Source of the DNA: Gnetum montanum
Lineage: Eukaryota; Streptophyta; Gnetopsida; Gnetales; Gnetaceae
Assembly (NCBI GenBank): GCA_015680685.1
Contig: MNCI01018314.1
Coordinates: 209,899-273,898 of the forward strand
Length of the DNA: 64,000 bases
Reading direction: 5' to 3'
Below, piece by piece: positions 12,339 to 22,667 of this stretch. Each line of letters begins with the position of its first letter. Position 1 is the stretch's first letter. Made by a program: the position numbers and the translations under genes. The notes below the pieces were generated by a model that had not been told where the DNA came from, did no database searches, and worked only from the letters and a program-made list of their open reading frames with translations.

Positions 12339-12340
12339 GT
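12339..12340 (+). promoter_or_regulatory. Candidate sense 5' splice site after E2 protease
   Basis: CTCAAC|GTAAAG at the end of the protease linker is the counterpart of 2370 in E1. With the acceptor at 17560-17561 it would remove about 5.2 kb holding the whole antisense gene and join the protease linker to RT in frame (phase 0). This is inferred from position and from the known Ogre intron. I have no transcript evidence. Confidence 0.4.
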
Positions 12341-12599
12341 AAAGGCCATCAAAAGACAATTGCGTATCGATGGTTGAACGATGGTCTTTGCGTACATTAT
12401 CCTTTTTCTTCTTAACGGATTATCTTGGTTATTACTTAGCAGTTTTATTTCATGCATTGTCATGTTACTTTCGTTTGCAGTTCTTACGCTTGTCTTTTAT
12501 CTTCACACTGTTGTCCCTTTCATACGCATTGTATTCACGTTTCTTGATTACTTTAGCACAATTATGCGAAATTCTGTACCAGTATCATTTACGCTTTCG

Positions 12600-12835
12600 C
12601 TACATTACGCAGACGGCCTGCAACAGCCTTAAACTAGTTACACAGAATGGTATACTATCACTCTTCGCGCTTGCTTACGCAGTAGGCCCGCAACGGCCTT
12701 AAACTAATTATCAGATTACGCAGAATCATACCATGGCCCGCAACGGCCTTAAACTAGTTCTAGCCCGCGATGGCCTTAAACTAGTCGCTAGGTTACGCAG
12801 AATCATGTAACGGCCTGCAATGGCTTTAAACTAAA
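12600..12835 (+). repeat. Hairpin-TTAAACTA repeat cluster, E2 copy 1
   Basis: Five units of the type GGCCCGCAACGGCCTTAAAC (also GCCTGCAATGGCTTTAAAC) are interspersed with TTACGCAGAATCAT-type spacers. Each arm pair is complementary (GGCC/GGCC, GCC/GGC). The position after protease and before the antisense gene's 3' end matches the E1 cluster at 2475-2765. Confidence 0.75.
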
Positions 12836-12929
12836 AATTACACTTTACCATTATCACTTAGGTGAAGTTTTCAACAATTACGCTCGCACTCTATCGGCAA
12901 AACGCAAAAAAAAAATGTGTAACTAACAT

Positions 12930-15900
12930 TTAACGCATCCACCAGGTTTTATAACGCGTCTTTTCGTAAAATGATATTGCACTCAACATTAATGAAACTA
13001 TGCGTAAATTATAATTACGCATTTCCCCTCTGCCACTATCACCGGTATCCCTTAAGTCCAGATCCAACGCTAGTGGATCGTCCACCAATGGGCCATCGTT
13101 TCTAGGAATGATTCTCTCACGAGGAATGTCCTCTTTGCGAGGTCCTCGTTCTGGCACCAGCTCCATTGACGGACGCTCTTCATCGTTGTGTTCTTCTGTC
13201 TCTTCTTCCACCTCTTCCTCTGCTTCTTCCTCTGCCTCTGCCACTCCCTCTGCTAACTCCTCAACTTGTTCGTCTTCCTTATCCTCTACTGGTACCTGAA
13301 CACAGTAAGCACGTTAGCTACACAAGACTTAACATCATAATTAGAAACTCAAACTCAGTCGCGTGTAAACTTACTTGTATGGCCTTGCTTCCGCAGCAAA
13401 GGGAAGCTTGTCCAGGCCAGCCCACAGGTGCTTCATGATCTCTTCCTCTGTTAGATCTGGCCATACATCCTCTCCCAAGGCAGCTCCAGCCTTCACTTTC
13501 CCTTTCTCCACGCTGCTCCAGCAGGGTGGGTCCGGGAAGAAAGTAGGGATTGTAGCCTGATCCCCAGGGAGAGTCATCGCCCTTTCGGGGGATGCACTGA
13601 CAGTCACCTACTCCTCGAACTTCTTGAAAGCATCGAAAGCGCCAATGACGTCCTGGAAGACTTCTAAGGACTGGGCCCTGACGGCAAGATCTCGGTAAAG
13701 CTTCCGATAGGCAATGCTCTCCCGCTTGTACAAGTGCTTGTGGTCCTTCTCCTTCTGCCCCCATTCCTGCACGCTTGCACAATAGTCCCTCCAATCCTAG
13801 CTTTTCTGGGTTAGGAGTTCTATTTGCATCTGCTGCTCGACTAACGCCCGACTGGTCTGTACACTGTTCTTGATGGCTGTCCAATACCGGGAGTGGTCGA
13901 CAACAGCAGTACGCTAGTCTTCATCCCCTGTTGCTCGCGCCTGTAGGAAGTCGCACCGCGATTTTAAGTCTCCAACCTCTTTGGTCAAGGACTCAACCTT
14001 CTGTTCTGACCTCTGCAACCTGTTCCACAGATTCTCACTAATGCCCCTACTCTCCCATAAGGAGCGTGTCGAGCGTAACACACATTTATGCATTTCCTCA
14101 TAAATGTGACATGGCACGGTTGCTTCCTTGGATGGTGGCTCCACTGTGTCCAAATCAATGGGCTCAGTGGGATCCCATCGGAGGCGAGCTCCTAACAGAA
14201 ACAATCATCAGTGCTGGTGACACATTACCATTATGCAATAACACAAACTGACTACAACCATAACGTACCCGCTCCAGGTTCGACGCGTTCCAGGCGTTCG
14301 ATCATGTCGCTAACAACGCCTTCCATGAAGGTAAATTTATCAGGGAAGTCTCTCCACGCTCTGCTCACAGCGACAGACGTGGATGCCTCCCCTTCTCCTG
14401 TAGCGTAATTCAGTTAGAAACCTCATTTATTTACAGAAATCCTGCAAACAAGCTAACATGCTCATTACCTCTACCGGTGATAGTGGCGACTTCGCCGACA
14501 TCTTCCGTATCCCTTGCCCTTTCACGCACACGAGTTTGTGCGTCGTTGGTTCCAATAGCTGGGGTCTCCTCATGTGCCAGAGCCTGTACGTGGCTCACGC
14601 TAACAGCTAGGGCCTCTTCTTCCAAAATTGAGGCCCCTTCCCTACGACTTAGTGTTACTGCCCCCGTCTCAGGGGTCAGTTCTTTCGTAATTTTTGCTGG
14701 TCATGCCATAGCACCTTAGTATATCATTACAAAACATCTAAATAAACATTGCGTAATATAATTCTTCCACACTTACTAGGTGGAGGCTTACTCCGCTGAA
14801 CTTTGACCACCACAGATTGGCCTGCGTCACTCTCAGGGGCCTCGGCTATACGGAGCCTCTTACGCCGAGCTGCAGGTTCTACGATTTCTTCTGCCACGTG
14901 CTTCCCTCGCGAGGCGTCGCTAGTGTAGGTAGCCATTATCCTGCCTACGCTGTCGAGACCTCGCACTTGGGATGCCGCCAAACCCTTAGTCGTTATAGAC
15001 AACGACTCCCCGATCCCTTCCGGTGGATCCTGCCCACGGGTAGTGCTGAGGATGTGGGCAATCCAAGGTCTGGATAGCTGGTCTCGGTCTTGCTGCACCC
15101 AGACCCCATTCCTTTGGATGACCAGAAACTCAGCAAACCGCCGGAGGCAAGCTATGAAAAAAGCGTAATGCACGTTGAAACGGGACTCAAGATTCTGGCG
15201 AAGCTTGACCATCTCATTACGCAGTCCCTTGGCAAAATAGCTTGCCCAGTTGAACTGGGTCCCCTCCTCCAGAACCTCTCGCATAATACGGGTCTGTTCT
15301 ACAGAAAAGAACTTCCCCTGCAAGAGAGTTTTGGGGAAGGTCCGGGCCCGGAAAAGGGGATAAAGTGTCTTGGCGGCGCCCATCTCGAATTTTTTGTAGG
15401 GAAACCCTTTAGTCTCCTTCGGGACCCTTACCCACTCCTTCAGCCAATTCTAGAAAGCTTCGCTCCTCTTCGCCTTCTCACTTACGGGACGGCCGTCTGA
15501 GGGGACGCCAAAGAGGTCCACGAAGAGTTGAGCGTCGATGTTAAAGCTTACGCGCATGTTATGTACGTGCGTCCAGAAACGCTCAGCATTTTCATTGAAG
15601 GAGTTGACCAGGGTTAACATTTCACTGGCAGGGACATCAGGAGTCGTAGCCAAAAATAGGTGCATTAGCCCTGCTACTCGGATCTTGGAGGTCACCGCGA
15701 CTGGGGCCGCCGATTGGCTAAGCCAGCGCTGTGCGTCCTTGATGTCGCCGTAGCGGAAGAGGACAGCGCTCGCCTCACAGCCGGAAATCGTAAGGGTAAT
15801 CTCCCGAGATTCCCTAATTGCACAACGTGAAGCACAAATTAACCAAAGCTCTATTACGCAATGTCCACAATCTACAATAACATTACGCAGTAATCAACTA

Positions 15901-17149
15901 CACCACCACCGTACCGGGGCCAAATGGTAAGGGAAATGGCGGGAGTTCCCTCTGCACGTCCTCGATGGTAAGGGGTGGATCTAGGGTCCAGTCATCGTGC
16001 AGCCACCCGAGTCATTGGCAATTCTCAAAAGCCCTAGCGTAACGGGTGGGGTACTCACGCATGTCAAAGCCGACCTGCTCTATAACACCGGCGCGCACGT
16101 TGCTAGTTGCAATAAACGCCATTATCGCCGTTTCAGCCCAGGATAACACATCCCCGTCTCCAACTAACCTGTTGTCCTGAATAAAGAACTTGTACCATAC
16201 AACATAGGCTTGTTTTACATTTTGCGCATGGACGTCTCTTATATTTTCACACCAACAACAGACATAAAACAAAACAGAAACATAGACAGTTACTAAAATT
16301 CGTTTACCCGCCGGCATAGTACACCGTGCCTTGTGGGTTCTGGAAACAGGTCGAGACATGGCGGGCCACGAACAGCGTGTTATATGCATGATAACAGCTG
16401 AATCGGGTCATTTCCTAGATCCAATTTAAGCTCCGCAAGCCTCGGGCGCTAAGCTCTCGGTCTTCGGGATGGCCCGTATCGATGGCCCCATCCGTCAAAA
16501 AGGCCAGAATCCTTTGCGCAGAACCCACTAGCAAGTGCTCTAACAGGGCACCGACGATATCATCAGACAAATCAGACCACACGATGACGCTGAAGTTGTG
16601 CAGCAAGAACTGCAGAAACTCCAGCGCACCCTGTCGAAACCATATTGCCTTTCCTTGCAACCGCGTGTGCGGGGGAGGGACATTGGGGACGATGGGGTTT
16701 ATACAAAACAGAACCCCAACGATATCCAACACAACCAAAATGGGCTTTAGCGCAACGCTGTACAGAAAACCCAAATACATACATCAAAACCCGCATCCAC
16801 ATTTGCACTACTACTATAGAAAACTTATGAATTACACCTAGTTATCCAGGTTGAAATCGCTCAAACCCTTGGAATAACGCAAGGTTCGTCCCTGACAACA
16901 GCGGTAGACGCAACCCCATTAAACCCTCGCATTAACCTGAGGTCCGCCATTTTGACATTCACATTCACGCAAAAGACATCACGAAAAATAGACATTAGGA
17001 ACAAACATAAGCATAGGAAGAATGGCCTACCGGTTCAAAGGCATAGGGTCGTAAACATCAACCAGCGCCTGCGAAACACGATTCAAATTTTCTTGCACTT
17101 CATCAATTTTGGCCAGTTTTGCATTTTTCCTCTTGATCTTCGGTGCCAT
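12930..17149 (-). pseudogene. E2 antisense gene, eight exons (FCP1/HAD-like + transposon-protein domain + coiled coil)
   Basis: This is the second copy of the spliced antisense gene. Exons are: 1 17149-17031, 2 16757-16308 (450 nt, as in E1), 3 16237-15902, 4 15813-14777, 5 14696-14469, 6 14397-14269, 7 14191-13375 and 8 13295-12930. Exon 1 starts MAPKIKRKNAK (basic). Exon 2 has KPILVVLDIVGVLF (HAD motif I-like), WFRQGALEFLQFLLHNFSVIVWS, IDTGHP and YNTLFVARHVSTCFQNPQGT. Exon 4 shares FPKTL, NWA, RRFAEFLV and QLSRPW blocks with E1. Exon 7 is coiled coil and exon 8 is very acidic. Stops: one each in exons 2, 3 and 4, three TAG in exon 7. The exon 7/8 phase does not join, which suggests a small indel. 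The 3' border of exon 3 is uncertain. Confidence 0.75.
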
Positions 17150-17296
17150 TACGACGGCGTTGGAATTTTTCACAGCTTAACACTTGCAAATCTTCGCAAG
17201 ATTACACGCTCTAACTTTCTGCTCTTCCTTCTCTTAGCGATAGTCACGAGTTCTAATTCTCGAATTCACAATAACCTATCCTCATCAAAAAACTCC

Positions 17297-17302
17297 TTAC
17301 TT
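17297..17302 (-). promoter_or_regulatory. Candidate TATA box of the E2 antisense gene
   Basis: On the minus strand GCGTATAAGTAAGG lies about 150 nt upstream of the exon 1 ATG (17149). It closely resembles the TATA region of the element's own LTR (GCTTATAAGTACCCC). This is inference from position and similarity. Confidence 0.4.
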
Positions 17303-17386
17303 ATACGCGAGGGTCACTGACTTGATATCCGATTTAAGCGGGACCTTTCTAAAATGAAACCCGAAAATGTAGATATTAATGTAGCT

Positions 17387-17440
17387 GATATCGCACGCGC
17401 CACTGTCTGAAATGACGTTAAACTACCACATCTTATTGCC
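17387..17440 (+). repeat. Hairpin-TTAAACTA unit, E2 copy 2
   Basis: The unit GTCTGAAATGACGTTAAACTA sits between the antisense gene's 5' end and RT. It corresponds in place to the cluster at 25150-25310 in E1. Confidence 0.55.
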
Positions 17441-17559
17441 TCGTAATCAGGTTACATTGATTACAGCTTGTCTATAATATTCAAAATTCAATTAGCCTTC
17501 CACATTCGACGACATCACGTCACTTGTCTCCTAATCATTTACGCACTTGGCATTTTTGC

Positions 17560-17561
17560 AG
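17560..17561 (+). promoter_or_regulatory. Candidate sense 3' splice site before E2 RT
   Basis: GGCATTTTTGCAG|GACAGACGG has a good acceptor sequence, and the frame after it reads straight into RT (DRREMDATVSAPLTLTGPY). E1 has TTTATTGGCAG at the same place (25410-25411), also just before its homologous ..MDCQHLTAPLIIDGPY. Confidence 0.5.
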
Positions 17562-20500
17562 GACAGACGGGAAATGGATGCAACAGTTTCAGCACCCCTA
17601 ACTTTGACGGGCCCATACAGGAAGGTAATTAGGCAGTTTGACTCCACGCTAGTAGACGTTAACCTCCCTTTAGAAGGTGTAACCATAGCCGCGTCGGAGA
17701 CGTCCCCAGAATGGCCAGAACAGTTGACACGCACGCTAGACCTGGAGGCTGTGGACATAACCGAGGACCCCCTCAGTGAGGTTCCTATCGTTACGCATAA
17801 GGGTAAATCCGAAATGCTTAAAGTTAGTTCTTTGTTAGACCAAAAAACGCACGATGCCATAAAACAGGTCCTACAAGACAACATTACTGTCTTTGCATGG
17901 TCATACGAGGATATGTCTGGATTAGATCCCAGGTTAATCCAGCATAACATCATCCTAGACCCGCAGATTAAAACAGTTAGACAAAAGGCACGCAAGATCA
18001 AGCCAGAGATCGCGCTAGCCGTGCGTGATGAAATCACTAAGCTGTATCAAGCTGGTTTCATCCATGCAGTCGATTACTCGGATTGGGTGTCTAACATTGT
18101 AGTCGTCCCAAAGAAGACTGGAAGCATACGCATCTGCATAGACTTCCGGGATTTGAATAAGGCCACAATCAATGACAACTTCCCGCTACCGAGTATCGAC
18201 CAGCTAGTCGACACAATAGCTAGGCATGCGTTGCTGTCCTTCATGGATGGCTTTTCAGGCTATAACCAGATCCGCATTAACCCAGAGCATCAATTGACCA
18301 CGACATTCATGACGCCCTAGGGCACCTTTTGTTACACTATGATGCCTTTTGGTCTGAAGAACACCGGAGCAACGTATCAACGGGCCATGACATACATCTT
18401 CAGTGATTACCTCTTAAGAAAGCTGAATGATTACGTAGACGACATAGCTGTTAAGTCTTTGAAATCTGAGGATCATTCAGGTGACCTAGAGTTAGTCCTT
18501 AAAAGATGCTCCAAATACAAGCTCTGGCTTAACCCAAAGAAGTGCGTATTCAGAGTCAAAACCGGATGCATGCTGGGGTTTCTGGTGTCGGAAACCGGCA
18601 TACGAGTTGACCCTGATAAGGTAAAAGCCATTATCGAGTTAACGCCTCCTACAGACCTCAAGCAATTACGCGAGTTACAGGGATGCTTACAATTCATACG
18701 ACGGTTCATCTCGAGATTAACCGATAAGCTACACCCTATGCAACACTTGCTAAAAAAGGGGGTTCATTTCGAATGGACCGACGATTACTAGCATGCGTTT
18801 GATAGCTTAAAACAAGAGCTACAGCGTTTACCGACGGTTTTCCCACCATAAAGGGATTTGCCATTTTACATTTACCTCGCAACTTTGGACGTAGCGTTAG
18901 CAGCGTTACTTTTTCAAAGGAGGGATGATGGGTCGGAAGTGCCCATCTACTACTTGAGTCATGCTCTATGTGCGTACGAAACGAGGTACAATGACGTTGA
19001 GTGTAATTGCCTAGCATTAGTCTTTACGCTTAAGAAATGTAGGCATTATCTTTTCCATAGCAAAGTCAACGTCATCTGTAAAAACAACATTCTTAGGGCC
19101 ATTACGCATAGCTTATATGAGAGTAGTAAAATAGCTTGCTGGAAGGCTATCACGGTAGGATTCGATCTGCACTACGTTGGCCAATCATCTACGAAAGGCC
19201 AAGCGATAGCTGACTAGTTAATAACTTCACCGATTAATAATCAGGCAACTATAGAGCCAAAGTTCCCTGATGAACATGTACATAGTTTAAGCCCTATTTC
19301 GACAAGCCTCGAAGCAACGTTGTACTTTGACGGCGCCTCAACCGCTAGAGGCAGTAGTGCTGCCACTGTTATCACGCTATCGACTGAGGATGTGCATCTA
19401 CACGCTTATCGCTTGACCTTCCCTTGTATGAACAATGTGGCAGAGTACGAGGGGCTCCTCAGAGGATTACTAACCGCCAGTGAACTCGATGTTCAACACC
19501 TGGCGATTAGGGGCGATTCAATGCTTATCATAAATCAAATCATTGAAGTCTACGCCTGCAAGGCTGTACATTTGCAGCCCTACTGCGATACGGCTAAAGA
19601 TCTTCTCAGACGATTTGCGACCATCGATGCCTAGCACGTGCCACGCACAGATAACACACTGGCCGATACACTGGCGACACTAGCTTTGAACATGTCTGCA
19701 CATCTTTTTGACACCTGCCCCGCATTGATTACCGACTACACAGATCCTATCATTCAAACGGTGCAAATCTCCTCTCTTCTCGAGGAAAGCACGCCTGAAT
19801 GGTACGATAACATTAAAGCTTACCTTTTACAGGGCGAGCTACCATCTGCATTGACACGTGCACAGAAAGACGCAATCCGTAAGCGGGCTAAGCAAAACGT
19901 CATCATCGAAGACAACACTCTTTGTAGACGCTCCTTTGATGGCGTGCTGCTGACTTGCGTTAACAAAGACCAAGCACAGCATATAGTCGGCGAAGTTCAC
20001 AAGGGATTGTGCGGTGGCCATGTAGCACCATGGGCTATGGCCCTAAAAATCCGTCGCTTAGGATACTACTAGCCACGCATGGAAAAAGATTGTCTGACGA
20101 AGGTTAAAACCTGTGCCACGTGTCAGCGTCACGCAAATCTTATACACGTGTCACCCACAGAATTGCATACAACACTGATAACATGGCCATTTCAACGATG
20201 GGGGCTAGACATCATAGGCCCCATCACGCCGAAATCTTCCGCAGGCCATAGCTTCATTATTACCGCTACTGAGTACTTTACGAAGTGGGTAGAGGCTGTT
20301 CCCCTACGGAAGATTACATCTCAGCAGATTTGCCATTTTATCCTAGACAACATAGTAACCAGATTTGGTCTCCCGATGACTATTGTGATCGACAATGGGC
20401 CACAATTCAGTAGCACGGAAACCAAATCCTTCTGTGATAACCTAGGCATCAGACAATCCTTTTCCTCCCTGTATTACCCGCAAGCGAATGGTCAAGCTGA

Positions 20501-21039
20501 AGTAACGAACAAAGTAATCATCAATCTGCTCAAGAAAATGCTCGACAGCAACAAAAGGCGGTGGCACGAACAGATCCTCTATGTGCTATGGGCGTACCAT
20601 ACTACGTGTAGGATAGCTACGGGTAGTACGCCCTATAGCCTAATTTACGGGTTTGAAGTAGTGCTGCCTCTCGAGTTGCAAATCCCTTCTCTGAGAATGG
20701 TTCTCTCCGCGGTTATAAATGAGGCTCAACACGCCGAGTCTCGAATCGCAGATCTGGATTCAGTGGAAGAGAAGCGGATACAGGCTCTTAACATGATTGA
20801 AAGATATCAAGACAAACAGTGACAGAAACATCGCCACAAGCTTCAACAGCGCCCGATCAAGAAAGGAGATCTTATTCTTAAGGTCGTGCGTGAACCAGTA
20901 AGCAAATTCTCTACAAACTGGGAAGGCCCTTTCTTAGTGGTGGACATGTACAGCAACGGAGCATTCAAGCTAGCAGATGTCAACGACAATGAATTAGCAA
21001 ATTCTATAAATCATGTATATCTAAAGCGGTATTACATTT
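17562..21039 (+). pseudogene. pol: E2 pol: RT, RNase H, archaeal-like RNase H, integrase
   Basis: This region would copy the RNA and integrate the cDNA. RT spans about 17950-18790 with IDFRDLN, FMDGFSGYNQI, MPFGLKN and the catalytic YVDD at 18431. The first RNase H (about 18850-19215) has PIYYLSHAL and VECNCLAL. The second RNase H (about 19320-19700) begins YFDGASTARGSSAA, with VAEYEGLLRGL and IRGDSMLII, typical of the Tat clade. Integrase has a zinc-finger part (H..H, then CATCQRH at about 20110) and a DDE core (GLDIIGP, VIDNGPQF, GQAEVTN) to about 20650. In-frame stops near 18318, 18789, 19215, 19633, 20070 and 20820 are mostly TAG. The order is intact but the frame is dead. Confidence 0.92.
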
Positions 21040-21059
21040 AGCAGCATCTACGGTGTCGA

Positions 21060-21600
21060 TAGCAGGTATGGCAAAACTCGTCCGCTACGACGTTAAATTG
21101 GCATCGGACGTCTGCTACGACGTTAAAATGGCACTAACCATCCGCTACGACGTAAAACTGGCATGCCTTGCACACATCCGCCACGACGCTAAACTAGCAA
21201 TAATCGTCCACTATGACGCTAAACTAGCAAGTTGCAACCGTCCGCGAAGACATAAAATTGGCAATGTTGTACAGGTCCGCCAAGATGAAAAACTGGCATC
21301 TTTTGCACACGTCCGCCATGACGCTAAACTGGCACAGGTAAGTAGCCGCCTGCTGAGACGTAAAACCAGCACAGATCTGTCCCTGGGTCATGACGCGAAA
21401 CTAACATCCACAGCACGGTCTGCTGAGACCATAAATCAGACATACCACTATCCGCTACGACGTAAAACTAGCACTTCTCGGTCCGCCCAGACTTTAAACC
21501 GAGACCATGGTCTGCTGAGACTTAAAACCAGTAACGGCGGTCTACCAGGACTTAAAACTGGGACTTATAGACTGCTATCATGTAAATCAAGCGAGCGTGA
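21060..21600 (+). repeat. Hairpin-TTAAACTA repeat cluster, E2 copy 3 (3' region)
   Basis: About sixteen diverged units of 29-36 bp follow integrase: GTCCGCTACGACGTTAAA..GGCA, then GTCCGCCATGACGCTAAACT, then GGTCTGCTGAGACC (perfect five-pair stem with a four-base loop) followed by ATAAATCAG. The stem changes gradually along the array while the TTAAACTGGCA-like tail persists. Tandem repeats in the 3' untranslated region are known in Tat/Ogre elements. The hairpin design is what I see here. Confidence 0.8.
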
Positions 21601-22653
21601 TCATCTCTGTACAGTTGCACAACCAATGGGGTGGGATACTGGGACAGTCCCAACGTCGCCACCTCACTGGCATCCTACTGATTCTTCGGATAAGCTGAGA
21701 GGCATCTTACTGATCCCTCGGAGATGCCGCCACCGCGCCCGCTGCAGTGGTAGTACCTCTGAGAGATTCGTCTCGCCAGCCGGAGCCCCGACGAAATCCT
21801 CGTCGACAACGTCCTTAGGAATCTCCGCCAATCATCGCTATCGGATGCTGGCTTCGCAAATTCATCTGGCTGGTTCCCTATACAACCCGTTAGCTGCAAT
21901 GTGTCTGATGCCTTTTGGCGAAGATATGCTGGGCCAATCGTCAGGATTGGCGGCTCCGCCCGCATGCTCTGGCTCCTTCTTTACGGCTCAATCACTTCAT
22001 CTCGCATCAAACGGCGCTCGCTTCGACAACCTCGCCTCTTGTCCGCATGAGCAATGGTCCTCTGCTTTCTTTTGTGGTTGCAGGTTACTTGCCTTGGAGG
22101 ACGTCGTTCAAAGGTGCGTCCACCTGAGCGGTGAAGTACAACAGCGTGTTGAAATGGCTGCTCAGGTTTACCCGACCACTTAGATTGGTATGCCTGTACC
22201 TCTCACAAATCCTACCCTTAGCTCCTGTTTCCTTCATCCCCACCACCCGCTTCCCATACGCAAGTATCCATTTTCCGCACTCCCACTAGTAGAGATATCA
22301 CAGAAGTGATGTGCCACGCTCCTTTTGCACGCATTCTTACTATAATCAGTGACAGAGAGATCTCAGGCTGATGCGCCACGCTCGTCTGAAAGCATTCCTG
22401 TTGACATACGTGTGCGTATGTTCCTGTATGTTCAGTAAGCGTATTCCATACTCCTACCATATTGACCTATGTTATGTCTTCCTCGACCCTGTTTCTCACC
22501 ATGCCATTCTATCTCCCATTCCCTTCAGCTTTGCTCTTCCATGTTGACAGGGCAATCCTTGAGTAGCCATGGATGGACGTTGTTCTTGCTTCTACCAATC
22601 CGGTGTTTCGTGTTCTTTGTCGACGTCTTTCAGGTAAGCCCTCCAACCGTCAA
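21600..22653 (+). other. E2 3' untranslated region
   Basis: About 1 kb between the repeat array and the PPT. One open frame of 376 codons runs from 21053 through the repeat array into this region and ends at 22183, unusual in an element full of stops. Its first half is repeat-encoded (RYDVKLA/RHDAKLA phrases). The second half shows no domain I know. The remainder to 22653 has no recognised signal. Confidence 0.5.
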
Positions 22654-22667
22654 CAAAGAGGGGCCAT
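22654..22667 (+). other. E2 polypurine tract
   Basis: CAACAAAGAGGGGCCAT ends immediately before the 3' LTR start TGAAACACC. The purine run AAAGAGGGG is the expected primer for plus-strand DNA synthesis. E1 has the near-identical CAACAAAGAGCGGCCAA at 30382-30399. Confidence 0.85.
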
